A DNA stretch of 64,000 nucleotides from Maratus speciosus (Eukaryota; Arthropoda; Arachnida; Araneae; Salticidae), in the NCBI GenBank assembly GCA_963932465.1, contig OZ010786.1, positions 596,677,038 to 596,741,037 of the forward strand, written 5' to 3'. Each line of letters opens with the position of its first letter. Positions within the stretch are counted from its first letter, which is position 1. Below, in pieces: positions 1 to 11,513 of this stretch. Below the pieces are notes generated by a model, which was given only the letters and a program-made list of their open reading frames with translations, made no database searches and was not told the DNA's origin. A program made the position numbers and the translations under genes.

Positions 1-113
1 GATTGGCACCACTTTTTTGAAATGGTAAAATTCCCTTTGGTTTAGCCTTAATTAATATGCCATTAAATAAGGCGAATTTTACAATTTCAAAAAAGTGGTG
101 CTAATCAAAAAAT
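1..113. repeat. Hairpin MITE, family H (copy 1)
   Basis: The stretch is an almost complete inverted repeat. It opens GATTGGCACCACTTTTTTGA and closes with the complement, ending GTGGTGCTAATC. Its loop carries the phrase GCCTTAATTAATATGCCATT. Related copies lie near 541, 9160, 9866, 13112, 18612 and 60113. The window edge cuts the left flank, so no target duplication can be tested. Probably a non-autonomous DNA transposon of unknown superfamily. Confidence 0.7.
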
Positions 114-349
114 CTGAATTTAAAAATAGTACCCCATTGGCAACAATGAATATGTTGTTATGCGAGGCAAAAACAAGCAAATAACGAATAAGTGACAAAA
201 GCAAAGTGGGAAACCTGTATCCGTACAATCGTCGAGTCTCTGAGCCATTTATATTTGCAGTTCCGTAAATAAAATGGATATAAGCTTTTCATCTATTAGT
301 GAAGGGCAACATCTTCCGTTACGTTCCTACTGCGATTGACAGTTGCACA

Positions 350-505
350 CTCGGATCAGCAGCTGCTATGTATTAATCGAGGCGAAATTTTGCATACGCG
401 TTCTTCTGCTTCCCCTTATCACATTTGCATGCCATTAGTGTCATTCTTCTCCCGATAACTCCCAAGAGGAATGGAGCTTTAAAGTTTGCATGGACCAAAT
501 CTGTG
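350..505. repeat. Dispersed repeat shared with 61.5 kb
   Basis: This block (GAGGCGAAA... CACATTTGCAT... ATTCTTCTCC...GGAATGGAGC) is repeated in the same orientation at 61505-61660, with a fragment (GGAATGGAGCTTTAA and following) at 62090-62130. The minus-strand frame there shows partial similarity between copies (APFL..VIGRRM), but the frame is not conserved further. I treat it as a non-coding repeat. Confidence 0.55.
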
Positions 506-540
506 TTGTGAGTGGGCTCCTTTTTTTAATTCTAATTTTT

Positions 541-652
541 TTTATTGTCACCAGTTTTTCTTTTTTAATTGATAATCCGTCTTGTTTTCGCCTTATTTAA
601 TCTGTCATTAAATATAGCGAATTTCGCTAATTCAAAAGAATGTTAGTAATCA
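541..652. repeat. Hairpin MITE, family H (copy 2, degenerate)
   Basis: Diverged family H copy. It begins ATTGTCACCAGTTTTTC and keeps the central CGCCTTATTTAATCTGTCAT phrase. It ends TTAGTAATCAATAAATCTGA, the same flank word (AAATCTGA) that follows copies at 1, 9160 and 9866. That suggests the true element is slightly longer than the visible hairpin. Confidence 0.55.
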
Positions 653-1531
653 ATAAATCTGAATTTTTTAAAAAAAAGTATCAAATTGTATCCTACTGCA
701 ACATTGGACCAAGTTTCCAAATTCGCCAGCACCTTTGCGTTTTATTTCCGACCATGCCTTTCTTTATGAAAGTTGTTTGTTTGGATGTGTGCAATCGCCT
801 CTTAAAAAAATTCCCATTTTTTCTGATACACACTGTATATTTGAATATTCCCTTCATAAAGTGTTTCACAAGTGCATATAAGAATAATGGGTATATATTT
901 TCAAACGTTTAATATTGTGTATATGTACCCTATTTATAGAAAATGCTGATAAGATGAATTTATGAAACGATTTTATTAAAAGAATTGATGAAATTATTTT
1001 ATTAAACGATTTTATCAAACGATTTTATAAAACGACTGATTGAACGTCTGTGTGTCACAGTTGTGTCTCTTAAAATGTGGAAAGACTGTCGATGAAATTA
1101 AAACCAATTATCTGTATTGCGCCACATGCGTCAAAAGTGATATTAGAATTTTAAAATTTGAATTAGTTGTCGAATTGTAATGATATTTCTGTAATTATGG
1201 CAACTAAATTAGTCCATTTCCGTGGAAAAAAGGGAGATATGGGAAAACTATAGGGATTATCAGATTTATTCTTTTTCGTCCTTTTCATACTGAAATTGAA
1301 GTTACCTTTTATTTCAATCCGTAGTGAAGACAATGTTGTGATTAAATTATGTTTTTTAAATTGTGTTATTGTGATTAAATTATGTCAAAATGAAAATTTG
1401 AAAAAATAAAACTTCTTTTCACATTTCGATCGTCAGATATCAGATTATTTTATAAACTAAAAATTGTTTGTCATGTTCAACTTTGAATTTGTGAAATTAT
1501 TAAAATCAGAAAGAAAATTTAAAAATAAGAA
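653..1531. other. AT-rich sequence, no gene seen
   Basis: No coding signal. Two direct copies of GTGATTAAATTATG lie at about 1337-1385. The part from about 1185 (GTAATTATGGCAACTAAATT) has weak similarity to 57245-57310, so it is probably old repeat sequence. Confidence 0.4.
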
Positions 1532-1755
1532 TTAACCCCTTGAACGGCAGTGGGATGTAATATATCCCACCTAATTTTAATTCCAAAACTCTACAATGAC
1601 ATCAGAATTTTATATTGAAATTTTGCGTTTGCAATTATATATTATAATTACAAAATCTTATAATTATTTTTAAATAAATTTGTCCTTAAATCCCGGTGTG
1701 ATGTAGTGATTTCAACATTTTATTAACATAAGTACTTTGCCCCAGAAAGGATTAA
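1532..1755. mobile_element. TTAA-flanked MITE P1 (piggyBac-type ends)
   Basis: Starts TTAACCCCTTGAACGGCAG and ends GCCCCAGAAAGGATTAA, so a TTAA lies at each end of imperfect terminal repeats. The first ~50 bp (GTGGGAT..AATATATC.CACCTAATTT) match the copy at 58644, and the end also matches. TTAA duplication is the hallmark of piggyBac transposition. No transposase is present. Confidence 0.65.
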
Positions 1756-2930
1756 GTGATCACTTGTTAGTAATAGAAAATAAGGAAAATTACGTCAGAA
1801 TATTTACACGTAAGTATTTAAAAAAAGTACGAAACCTTAAAAATAATTATTATACACAATACGCATTTAAAGGTGATAATTACGTCATATGTAAAATGCT
1901 CAAATATTAATTATCGTTATATTTAAAGTAGCTAAAACAAATTATTTTGCATGAAAAACTTTTAATGGTAAATATTATGTCATATTTAAAAAGCTCAAAT
2001 AATAATATTACCAAACTCTTTTAAATTAAATAATATATTTACCCATGAATATTATATACCCATGAATATTAAAAGAAAAACCCTTTAAAATAAATAAATA
2101 ATTACATCAAAAATGCACTTAATGGTGAAAATTGCGTCATATATTAAAACGATATATTTAAAACGATTTTTATCCTAGAGGATTTTAATGTGACGTCACA
2201 TGGTATAAGAGAGTGCGACTTGGAAATTGTTTCTAAATTAATTACATCACTTGATGCAGCATAAATACAGGTTAATATATGCGCAAAATAGTTTGATTTA
2301 GTTTGTACGATAAATACATATTAGAAAATTTGGATATTCTTATTAATTAATATAAACAATATACATTGCAAAAATAACATGAAAATATGCATGATGGTGT
2401 TTTAAAATAAAGAAAACAATTCCTGAATAAGCTATACCTGTTCCTGAAATTATCTAAAACTCTATAACATGAAATATAAGTGTAAAATTTCAAAACACAA
2501 TGCTTTTCCATACCGCGGTTTTGAAAGCTATTCCCAAGCAAAAGGAGTTTTTTAACTTTGACCCTAAAGGAAGAATGTTATCCATAACGTCGTTATAAAA
2601 GTCAGAAAGATAGTACCGCTTTTAACCTAACCATTTTATACAAGTTGATTTTCAAATGTGTAATTGATCTTACGTATCAATCCCGAAAACAGCCGTCAGT
2701 TGATGAGACAGTGAGGGATGAGGCCGAAAAATGCCTCATTCAAACGGAATACATGGCAACTCGATTACAGAAGATAGCCACCGTTATAGTGATAATATCA
2801 TTCTATTTTCCGTAACCTGGTAATATTTTTTAAATAGGGCATATTTCTATGTTTTTAGAGACTGCGAAGCCTGAACGGAAGTTGGCGGGCGTACCTCGCA
2901 AGCGGATGACCCCCCTAATATATATATATA
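1756..2930. repeat. AT-rich stretch with diverged direct repeats
   Basis: From about 1780 to 2170 a phrase of the form AATGGTGAAAATTACGTCATAT recurs three or four times (near 1870, 1960, 2120) at irregular spacing. A short duplication (ACCCATGAATATTATAT) lies at 2041-2070. The rest, including a GC-richer patch at 2690-2910, shows no gene or clear element. Confidence 0.4.
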
Positions 2931-3342
2931 CCGGGTGTCCTAAATTTGACTGACTGATTTTAAAATTCAATAACTTGCAAACGGAGACAAATATTTAAAA
3001 AATTCTTGCAGGAGGATTATGCATAAGATCAAAAGTTTTTTTTTACACTGATTTTCGATTTTAGTTCGAATTACAAACAATAGATGGCGCTGTAAGCAAC
3101 AGGCGCTAAATACAGGCTCGATTTTTTTGGCCTTTCTCATCATCCATGCGAAAAAAAGAGGTTAAAATGTATTGAGTGGGACCCGAAGTACTAAAAAAAC
3201 TATTGATCGCAGCACCATCTATTGTTTGTAATTTGAACTAAAATCGAAAATCACTGTAAAAAACTTTTGACCTTATGCATAACCCTCCTGCAAGAATTTT
3301 TTAAATATCTGTTACCGTTTGCAAGTTATTGAATTTTATATA
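2931..3342. mobile_element. TA-flanked palindromic element, ACCGGGTGTCC family (3'-truncated copy)
   Basis: Begins TATACCGGGTGTCCTAAATT. The two halves are inverted: TTGCAAACGG...TTCTTGCAGGAGG on the left is mirrored by CCTCCTGCAAGAATTTTTTA on the right. The last ~25 bp are missing and replaced by TA repeats. A complete copy lies at 9355-9813. Probably a mariner/Tc-like non-autonomous element, judging from the TA flanks. Confidence 0.65.
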
Positions 3343-3389
3343 TATACAAATAATATATATATATATATCCACAAGATATATATATCCAC

Positions 3390-4331
3390 ACAAAAAGTTT
3401 TTGGTAAAAAAAAAAAGCGCCAAGTTCTCCTTAATGTTTTGGCCAGAAAAAGTAGTGATATCTGAAGTTCGCACAAGTTAAAAGCCAAACATCCCAAATC
3501 TTTCATTGAAAATGGCTTCTGCGACTTGGCCGTTAATGCCTTCTACAGCATATAAAAATTAATGATTGGAAGTTACGTATTTATTAATTATTTAAATATT
3601 AAAAGTAATATTAGAATGCAAAGAGGCAGATTCACATAAAGACATTATAAGTAAAAGATTTCTAATAACTACCATTCAGTTTCAACAAACATTAGTTTTG
3701 ATTACAGATCATTTAGTCCACTTGCGGTTTAATTGCCATTTTGTACGGTCTAAAGCTAAAGTCATTAACGTAAACCCCAAGAAATAAAACAAAATTTACT
3801 TACTTCATATCTCACAATATGTTATATTATATTTTATTGTATAATATTGAAATCTTGTGTATTGACGAAAGAGATTTTTTTTTGTTTGAACATTTATTAT
3901 AGTTTGTTTGCAAACATTAAGAGGTATTCGATTTATAATCTGTTAAAAGCTGATATTAATTATGTTTTAGCAATTAGGGATATTATCTCCTGAATACAAG
4001 TATTTTGTTATTTTTAACTTCTAAGCATTTAAATAGACTGAAATTGTTTAAATGCTTTTTTCAAATGTGTATTTTATTTTTGTATTCTGTGTCACAAAAT
4101 GCCTAAAATAATCAAAAAATGTAGTTGGCATGCAGCTCATTTGTACATATTTGAAAATTTGAAAACTCTCTCGAAGGCATTAACGGCTAAGTCGCAGGAA
4201 GCCATTTTCAATGAAAGATTTGGGATGTTTGGCTTTTAACTTGTGCGAACTTCAGATATCACTACATTTTCTGGTCAAAACATTAAGGAGAACTTGGCGC
4301 TTTTTTTTTTTTTTTACCAAAAACTTTTTGT
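3390..4331. mobile_element. Foldback element with ~155-bp inverted arms
   Basis: The left arm (3390-3543) and right arm (4172-4331) are near-perfect inverted copies. They share ACAAAAAGTTTTTGG, GCGCCAAGTTCTCCTTAATG, GAAGTTCGCACAAGTTAAAA and the innermost GGC.TTAATGCCTTC. The ~630-bp centre is AT-rich and has no reading frame. No target duplication is obvious, so the superfamily is undetermined. Confidence 0.7.
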
Positions 4332-4409
4332 TGGGATATCACTACTTTTTGTATGTTTTTCAAAGTTTGTTATTATAAACTATATTAATATGTAACAACT
4401 TAAATTTCG

Positions 4410-4727
4410 GTACTTTTATGTTAGCCGGGAGCAAATCTCCTCATTAGCCTTTTGTTTTTTCGCCAATAACAGTTTACATTTTTCACATGCGTAAATTAGA
4501 AACAATGCTTTGATTTTCAAATAAAATATTTTGGTTTATGTTATTATTTCTTATTTATATATTTCTATGTTAAATATTCTATTAAATAAAATGAGGGAAA
4601 TGCATCTATTTTAAATGAGATGACTGAAAAGTATATATATTTAAATGAAATGAATGCAATATGAACAATGGAGTTGGGAACAGTATTTGGCGATTTGCCA
4701 CTTGCGCCTGGCTAGCATAAAAATACC
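4410..4727. mobile_element. MITE family M2 (copy 1)
   Basis: Ends are GGTACTTTTATGTTAGCCGG and its complement (CCTGGCTAGCATAAAAATACC). The flanks TAAATTTC and TAAATTTA may be an 8-bp target duplication with one change. Inside both ends is a CGCCAA / TTTGGCGATTT word. Other copies are at 17106, 23608 and 57677. Confidence 0.65.
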
Positions 4728-4784
4728 TAAATTTATTTTATTGAGGTTTACAATTTTATACTTTATTTTTTTTATACTAAAGTA

Positions 4785-5340
4785 CTAGCCGCCTCTAGCA
4801 AGCAGTATTTACCGTATTACTTCCATGTTAAACGTTGCATCATGTTACTGTTATTCATAATTTAATTTACTTGCCCATTCTTTCGCCAATTCGGAAGCTT
4901 TTGATAGAGAAATCAAGAACTCTTTACGATCATGGAAGCACATAATATATTTTGTGTTGTTATGTATTTCATCTTTCGTGACACGTATCTCTTAACTCAC
5001 TTATGCATGTTTTCTTAGCAGTTACGATTTGTTCTCTAATGCGGAAACTTTTAATCCTATTAAGTAATCTTTTCTATTTGCGCTCACTGCCAATTCTTGT
5101 ATTTTAACTGGTACGACTGGGTACAAGTGATATGGTTCTTATGAAATCCTTTGACAATATCTGCATTTGCATTAAACCATATTGATGCTAATATCTTTTT
5201 GTTTCACGTTAACCTTTTCAGTAGGCTCGATTACGGAAGAATAGAAGGTCTACCGGCTCACTGCCATGATCCATTTGAAAATCTATCATTCTTCTCATCT
5301 GATCGTGTTGAAGAATTAGTCAATGTGCCATGGTTTTAAG
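4785..5340 (-). mobile_element. Helitron-like 3' end and adjoining sequence
   Basis: On the minus strand the sequence ends ...GGCGGCTAG followed by T, the usual Helitron end rule (CTRR|T). The block is shared with 57532-57676 and, beyond an inserted M2 MITE, with 58014 onward (TTTACGATCATG versus TTTGCGATCATG; GCTCGATTACG at both). No Rep/helicase is seen. The right boundary is not resolved. A plus-strand frame of 62 codons (5151-5339) lies inside and is unrecognised. Confidence 0.4.
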
Positions 5341-6067
5341 ATTTTAGCTAATTTTACTCAAAACCTGAAAACTAAAATGCGAGGAACCGGGTTATAGAAG
5401 ATTCGTTCTAACGTACATATTGATTAACATGTTACATATTAGAGAATTATAATAATCTTAAGGAGAACTGGCAGTTTTAATGCTTTAATAGTTTCCGTAA
5501 ATTCTCTTTGTATAATACAGAAGTTTTAGCGGTGTAAAGGTTAACAACATAGTCACAGTAAGTATAATGACAGTACAATATAATAACAATAGCAGAGGTT
5601 TTGGGAAGTGACGAAACTATTAGGACTTTGGAAATATTAGTACGTTATATCATTTAACTATTCAGGTGATATGCGGAAAAATAAAAATAGATGTCTCGGA
5701 TTAATAATTAACTCATTGAAAAATAGCCACTAGCGTCAAATATCGCCAAGCTTGGCGACATTTAGCAAAGTTTCGCCAAATTTGGAAATATATCATGTCA
5801 ATTCTCAAATTTGGAAACAAAAAAATGTTTTGTTTATTCTGATGTCATAATGATGCATATGTATTATGTATTATACACATACCTATAATATGTATGATGC
5901 AAATGTATTGCGTATTATATGCATATGTATAATATGTATGATGCATATGCATAAGTTCATTAACCTCACTAAAACGCACTTAAAGGAATAGTGTTTCATA
6001 AATAGTAGGGATAATTGCCAGATTGCCCAGAGTGCTATTGAGATTAGAATACCGACATTTATAACAG
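5341..6067. other. AT-rich sequence, no gene seen
   Basis: Contains repeated CGCCAA(G/A)..TTGG words near 5740-5800, which recur near 48580-48700, and short ATGCATATG/TATTATG repeats at 5850-5950. I see no coding or RNA signal. Confidence 0.35.
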
Positions 6068-6459
6068 ACCGGGAGGCGTCTGTACACACAATCACCTCAT
6101 CAAGTTTACAGCTGAAATTTTAGGATTAGTTAAAACTAGATTAGCATATTTAAATGCAACTGGTCTGTTAAGTCATATCTTGGTAGAAACCACTTGAAGA
6201 CTTAATTTTAGTGGTTAACTGATATGTTTACTATTGTATTTTCCTGCATCCAAAAGTTTGGAAACATGGAGGAATGGGTGCAGGAAAACACAATGGAAAA
6301 TCCACCAATTAACCTGTAAAATCGGCTCTGTAGGTGGTTTCCACAAAGATGTGACTTGGCAGACCAGTTACATTTCAATACGCTAATCGATATTTAACTA
6401 ATCCTAAAATTTCAGCCGACAACTCGATGAGGTGTTGATCTGTGCAGACGCCTCCCGGT
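6068..6459. mobile_element. Palindromic MITE, ACCGGGAGGCGTCTG ends
   Basis: Perfect terminal words ACCGGGAGGCGTCTG and CAGACGCCTCCCGGT enclose a near-complete palindrome. CCTCATC, CTGAAATTTTAGGATTAGTT and GGTAGAAACCAC on the left are mirrored on the right. It is 392 bp, so its transcript would form one long hairpin. No target duplication is evident and the superfamily is not assigned. Confidence 0.7.
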
Positions 6460-6900
6460 ATTTAAACAAAATTTGTTTTAAGGAAGTAAAAGATAGAAAT
6501 AAGATGGACAGATAAACTGAAAGATATGCCTTATTAAGATTTTTGTAAAAGCATATAAAAATTCATTCAGCTAGAAATCATGTAACACCTTTATAACTCA
6601 GGCTAATTTTCTGTAATCGGGTTTTGGCGACCAACATATCTTATCTATAACTATATTTCTTTTACAGATTTAAAATTAACAATAAATTAACTGTAAGTAG
6701 GCTAATAATACAATATAATAACATTAGCAGCGGACTTCGGATGCCGCATCTGTTGCACATCGTTAAAGACAGTTTATTAGTTACACATTTCATTTAATTA
6801 AAAGGATATTTTTAAACTTTCACATGGAATTAGGATATTTTTCCACTATAGGGACCTTGGTATTTTTTAAAAATCTTGGCGCAATTCGGACATAATATAC

Positions 6901-6924
6901 ACATAAATTAACGTTAATTTATGT
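6901..6924. repeat. Perfect 24-bp palindrome
   Basis: ACATAAATTAAC followed directly by its exact complement GTTAATTTATGT. It may be the relic of a small inverted repeat. No function is inferred. Confidence 0.6.
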
Positions 6925-7060
6925 GCTTTAATATATATTGTGGATCGATGGAAAAAGAAATTTATTCATCGTTGTCACGTCATCCTGTGCTATCTGATAG
7001 ATGGACGGTGATGTTCCCCAACTTGGTTTATTAGTGAGAAATTGCCAGGCTAGGACATCG

Positions 7061-7131
7061 GCCAGGGTAGCTTAACGGTAGAGCAACAGCACGTTATGCT
7101 GTCGACCCAGGTTCGATTCCTGGCCCCGGCT
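7061..7131 (+). tRNA. tRNA-like sequence, anticodon GTT if functional
   Basis: A 71-nt cloverleaf can be drawn. The acceptor stem GCCAGGG/CCCCGGC has one A-C mismatch. The D arm is GCTT/GAGC. The anticodon stem ACAGC/GCTGT is perfect with loop ACGTTAT (anticodon GTT, Asn). The T arm CCAGG/CCTGG is perfect with loop TTCGATT. The internal pol III boxes are intact: A box TAGCTTAACGG, B box GGTTCGATTCC. Oddities are C instead of the nearly universal U at position 33, no encoded CCA (normal in eukaryotes) and no T4 terminator for well over 100 bases. A tRNA pseudogene or SINE head is as likely as a working tRNA. Confidence 0.5.
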
Positions 7132-7517
7132 AATTTGTCAATCCAGTTGGGGTTTATTGTATTTAATTGTATTTAAAGTCTATCTTAATATATGTGTACC
7201 TTTAATGTTTATTATATGTTTGTTATATAGTTTACCATTTGATCAAAGTTGGTATATTGTATCTCATCTAACGATTTAATTTGATATTATCTTTTTTACA
7301 ATTCAATCAAAAAAATAGTTCAGAACATTTTTTTGTTTACGTTGAAAACATTGATTGTTTTCAATGATTTATTAATCTGAATATATCAACCAGAGTATAA
7401 AGAAGATAACAGGGTTTTTTCTAAATAAAATCATTTGTAGCTACAGCAAATGCCTGTGTCGGAATTTAAACGTAATATTTTAAAAACTGATGTGAAACAA
7501 TAGGCGCGAAATAACTT

Positions 7518-7725
7518 TTAACCCTTTCAGGGGCAAGGTATTGCTGCTCAAAATACGTTCAAATAATTAATTCATAGCGCAATTTACGAAGAAATTTATT
7601 TCAAAATAATCAAAAGCTTTTGTTCTCGTATATTATGAGATCGAAATTGTACTGGTGCTATTTGGCAATTTGGTCATTAAAAGTAAGCGTTTTCAGATTG
7701 CAAACGGCGCCCCTGCAAAGGTTAA
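7518..7725. mobile_element. TTAA-flanked MITE P11
   Basis: TTAACCCTTTCAGGGGCAAGG at the left pairs with GCCCCTGCAAAGGTTAA at the right. This gives TTAA duplications and ~16-bp imperfect terminal repeats starting CCTTT, as in piggyBac-type MITEs. The interior is AT-rich and non-coding. Confidence 0.65.
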
Positions 7726-7972
7726 ATAACACGATACAAAAATAGAAAACGCGCTTTACCTTTCGAAAGAAATTCGAGAATAGCGACCAATACTTTATGA
7801 CAGAAATATTCGTTTTATTTAATCGCAGAAATATGCGATTATTTTCAATGTACATTTATATAAGAAAAAAATTGTTTGTTTGAAACGGGAAATTATACAA
7901 CTATATTAATATATGCATTATAAAGTGCAAGTTCTTAAAGTGATTGAGCCTCTTTCATAGCCTTGCATATTA

Positions 7973-8571
7973 CAGTAGAACCTTGATTATCCGAAGTAAT
8001 TGGGACCGACCCTATTTTGGAAAATCGAAAATTTCGGATAATCGAGAATGCGTCAATTTTAAGATTAAGGAGAAATATATGCGCTATTTATTATTATGAT
8101 AAGGAGTGTTTAATAAAAATAAAGCAACAGCAAAATAGAAACAAAAATAAATTACCTGAATTTTAATTTTGAAATTAAGTACCTTTTAAATGTTTAACAA
8201 TGGTTTCAAGCAATGTTTTGTTTATCACAGTTTCGATTACCTTTGCTTCGAAGTTCCATCACGAAGTTTTTAAATATTATTAGTTCACCAGTATCACAGT
8301 CTTTCTGCTGCTTCAGCCATGCCAAATCTTTTGCAAAACATTCAAAAGCTTCGGAATTGCTATTTTGTTCATTTTCTTCATTCGTTTTGTTCGTTCCACT
8401 CCGCAGATTACGGGAGCTCAAATTAAATTCAAACCGAATTCTAAGAAAGGGGATCGAAAATATTTATATGTACTCGTAGTTCGGAAAGGACCACTTGCAC
8501 ACAAGGAATATGATAGTTTAAAGGGAAAAAAAAAACTTTCAAAATGAATTTTGCAGGCAAGGAATGAGATA

Positions 8572-8602
<31 letters not shown>

Positions 8603-8655
8603 GCTTTAAAAATGGATTTCGGTTAACAGAGTTTCGGATGAAAGATGTTCTACTG
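7973..8655 (-). mobile_element. Tigger/pogo-like deletion derivative 1
   Basis: Terminal repeats CAGTAGAACCTTGATTATCC and its complement (..AAGATGTTCTACTG) lie between TA dinucleotides, the pogo/Tigger signature. The next internal words (GGAAAATCGAAAATTTCGGATAATCGAG) also form an inverted repeat typical of this group. Only the last part of the transposase gene is left, on the minus strand. Related copies are at 50790 and 62459. An (AAAT)n tract lies at 8576-8602. Confidence 0.8.
8206..8421 (-). pseudogene. C-terminal remnant of a Tigger/Jerky-type transposase
   Basis: This 71-codon minus-strand frame contains EAFECFAKDLAWLKQQ, then DCDTGELIIFKNFVMELRSK. That resembles the C-terminal helical segment of Tigger/Jerky-family transposases, which bind and move the element in the nucleus. 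The helix-turn-helix, CENP-B-like and DDE regions are absent, so it cannot act alone. The first ~20 residues (NLRSGTNKTNEENEQN) are acidic/polar and may be genuine linker. The same segment survives with stops in the copy at 51042-51160. Identification is from the pattern of residues and the surrounding terminal repeats. Confidence 0.6.
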
Positions 8656-9110
8656 TACATAAAGAACACGTACCAATTTGGTGAAGTTGATATGTATGTC
8701 ATATTCAACACTAACTTAGTGCTTTTTTATGCATCTTTTAAAAAATATATTCTACTTCCGTTTAGGCATTTTTCTGCTTCGCTTACTATTTTTGAATTTA
8801 GAAGTAGGCTCATCCGGTATCACATAGAACATTGTCACGTATCACAAGGAGATGAACGCATCCCCACTTTAAGATTGGCTAATTTCGAATAAGTGTTATA
8901 AACCAGTGAAAAGGAGAAATGTAACAAAAGAATTTTCGAACTCTTGACATTTTGAAACATCTATTAACTAGGAATATTATATTATAATTAGATTAGATTT
9001 TAAACATTAATCGTATAACGACAGTCCAGATAATTTAAAAGTAAAATACTTTTTAAAATATATATTACGTCTACCGAAAAGTTCTATTCGATAATGTTGT
9101 TTCCCGTCTA
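8656..9110. other. AT-rich sequence, no gene seen
   Basis: A frame of 84 codons (8638-8892, plus) runs from inside the Tigger end into this flank. It shows no recognisable motif and is probably chance. A T tract of 27-28 bases follows at about 9111-9138. Confidence 0.35.
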
Positions 9111-9111
9111 C

Positions 9112-9144
<33 letters not shown>

Positions 9145-9159
9145 ACTTCAGACTTCTTC

Positions 9160-9272
9160 ATTGGCACCACTGTTTTGAAATAGTAAAATTCCCACCGTTT
9201 TCACCTTAATGTAAAACGTGAAAACAATGGGAATTTTACCATTTAAAAAAAATGGTGCCAATAAAGAAATCT
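9160..9272. repeat. Hairpin MITE, family H (copy 3)
   Basis: CATTGGCACCACTGTTTTGA is mirrored by AAAAAAAATGGTGCCAATAA. Outside the hairpin TCAGACTTCTT and AAGAAATCTGA are also inverted, which extends the terminal repeat to about 30 bp. The inner words AAATTCCCACCGTTTTCAC and GTGAAAACAATGGGAATTTT pair as well. Confidence 0.7.
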
Positions 9273-9354
9273 GAATTTTTAAAAAAAGGAGGCGTGAAAT
9301 AACATTATAAGAAAGAACTTTCCGGTAGACCTAATAGGTATACATATGTAGTAT

Positions 9355-9813
9355 ATACCGGGTGTCCCAAAAAGGATCGATGATTTTAAAATTCTATAAC
9401 TTGTAAACGGTGACAGATATTAAAAAAATTCTTGCAGGAGGGTAATGTATGATGTCAGGTGATTTTAAAATGTGATTCTTTGTTTTAGTTCGAATTTCAA
9501 ACAATAGATGGCGCTGACAGCAATAGGCGATCAGTCAAGATCCGATTTTTGGTACTTTGGGATCCAACAATACATTTTAATCTCCTTTTTTCACATGGAA
9601 GAAGAAAGAGGCCGAAAAATCGAGTCAGAATTTAGCGATTATTGCTTGCAGCGCCATATATCGATGTTTTTTTAAACTAAAGCTAAGAATCGCAGCATAC
9701 AAACTCCTGATATCTTACATAACACTTCAGCAAGATTTTTTAAATATCTGTTTGCACCGTTTGCAAGTTATTGAATTTTAAAATCACCGTTCATTTTTGG
9801 GACACTCGGTATA
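9355..9813. mobile_element. TA-flanked palindromic element, ACCGGGTGTCC family (complete copy)
   Basis: TATACCGGGTGTCCCAAAAA at the left and GGGACACTCGGTATA at the right are inverted. The left TTGTAAACGG..TTCTTGCAGGAGG block is mirrored near 9730. CAAACAATAGATGGCGCTG in the centre matches the copy at 2931. No transposase is present. Confidence 0.7.
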
Positions 9814-9865
9814 TAATCAGTGTTTCCTGTAAGCTACAATTTCTCAACTCGGATTTTTTGCTTTG

Positions 9866-9976
9866 CACCACTTTTTTTTAATGGTAAAATTCCCTTTGAT
9901 TTTGCCTTAATTAATATGTCATTATATAATTCGAATTTTGTCATTTAATAAACTGGTTACAATTAAGAAATCTGAA
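9866..9976. repeat. Hairpin MITE, family H (copy 4, degenerate)
   Basis: GCACCACTTTTTTTTAATGG and the loop word GCCTTAATTAATATGTCATT match copy 1. The right arm is degenerate (AACTGGTTACAATTAAGAAA) but ends in the family's usual AAATCTGA flank. Confidence 0.6.
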
Positions 9977-11513
9977 TTTTAAAAAAGTAGCCCACTGGCA
10001 ACACTGCAACATGAAGTTTTTAGAATCACTTAATTTATATAATATAATTATGCATACTTCGGACTATATTTTCTTACATAACAGAGGTTATACTCTGTGT
10101 AAAAATAAAATTAAAATATCATTTGTGTAAAAGTATATAAGCATAAGCTTCAAATTCAAAAACATATTGATGCATAACAATCTGATTTATAGTTTGTATC
10201 TAATTGTAATTTATCAGCAAAAAGTATTTATACCACAGAATGTACATTTTTATTATTTATAGTAAAAAGAAAATTAAAAATAGATTGTTATGACGTTAAA
10301 GTTGTTCCAGAAGATCAGTGAATGAAGTGGGGAACAAGGGACATACGTGAAATGGTTGATTATTTAAAATATCACTCTAGTAAAATTTACAGCTATTCTC
10401 TTGGAACTTTTTTTTGAAAATTGTAGATAGGAACCACAGAATACATTTTATTCTAACGAAAATTATTAAAATGATAAATTCTAACATACACTTACATAAC
10501 ATACATATTCTAATCCATACACTTACACTAGAATGCTTTCCAGAGGTTTCTACCATAAGAAAATACTTTTGTAAATTCTAGAGCGAATGAATACATAAAT
10601 AGACCCCAGAACTAGCCCATAATCTAAAGGTTAACACCTTTTAAGACTGCTGCTTTCATACTTTCTAGTCCTTTCCACAGTTTCTATTTACCTATCGTAA
10701 GTAATATTTAAATGGAAAAAAGTTCCTCTCAACTTACCCATTTATATTTCTTTCTTTCTTTCTTTTTTTTTCAGTGGAAACTATAGCAATTTGTTTGCAT
10801 CTTTCTTTAATCAGTTTTAAATATTTTATTTTCCATCACACCATTTTACTATAGCTTTACAAAATAAATTTACATTTTTTTATATTATTATTATAACCAT
10901 TAACCTTTCATTATGCACAGTGTATACTAAAAATATTTCCGAAACCACTCAATTAAGGGAACCTTGAGCATCTGGTCAACCCTCTCTCACATTGACTGGG
11001 TCAAGCCTGCCCACATAGCACTTTTCTAAAGAATAGTACTTTGTTATGTTAAGCTTAACTTACTGTACAATCTTTATGCCTGGAATGAAAGATCGGTATT
11101 TCTATATTCCTTAAAACCTACGTACTTAATTTTTTGTGATATATTTTATATGAAAAAAAATCTTACTAAATATTTCTAAAAAAACCAACTTTTTGGTTGA
11201 AAACGCCTCGCAATTGATTTTTTCCTCACCTATTTCGGTTATCTGTATAAAACAAAGGCTGTTGTTTGAGCAATCCAGTATTTTTGGTTGCCACCTATTC
11301 ATAAAACTTTGAAATTCTTTTAGATATGAAAGCTAAGGAGCGGGTCAGACCTCCCCTGTAGGGGGAAAAATCAGGGTGCGTACAGTTCTAACTGAATTTA
11401 TTGACAGACTTTTCATCTTATTTATTTGCAGAGAAATGTTTCGAATTTTGTGATAAATGTGGTGACTACGAAGTTTGAAGTTGCAATATTAAATAGAAAA
11501 TTTACAATCTCAA
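9977..11513. other. AT-rich sequence, no gene seen
   Basis: Holds a TTTC microsatellite (about 10749-10771) and scattered short pyrimidine tracts. No frame above background and no element ends were recognised. Confidence 0.35.

Noticed and set aside
640..912. 90-codon plus frame
   Set aside because: It overlaps the end of a hairpin MITE, with Phe/Lys/Ile-rich composition typical of AT-rich chance frames.
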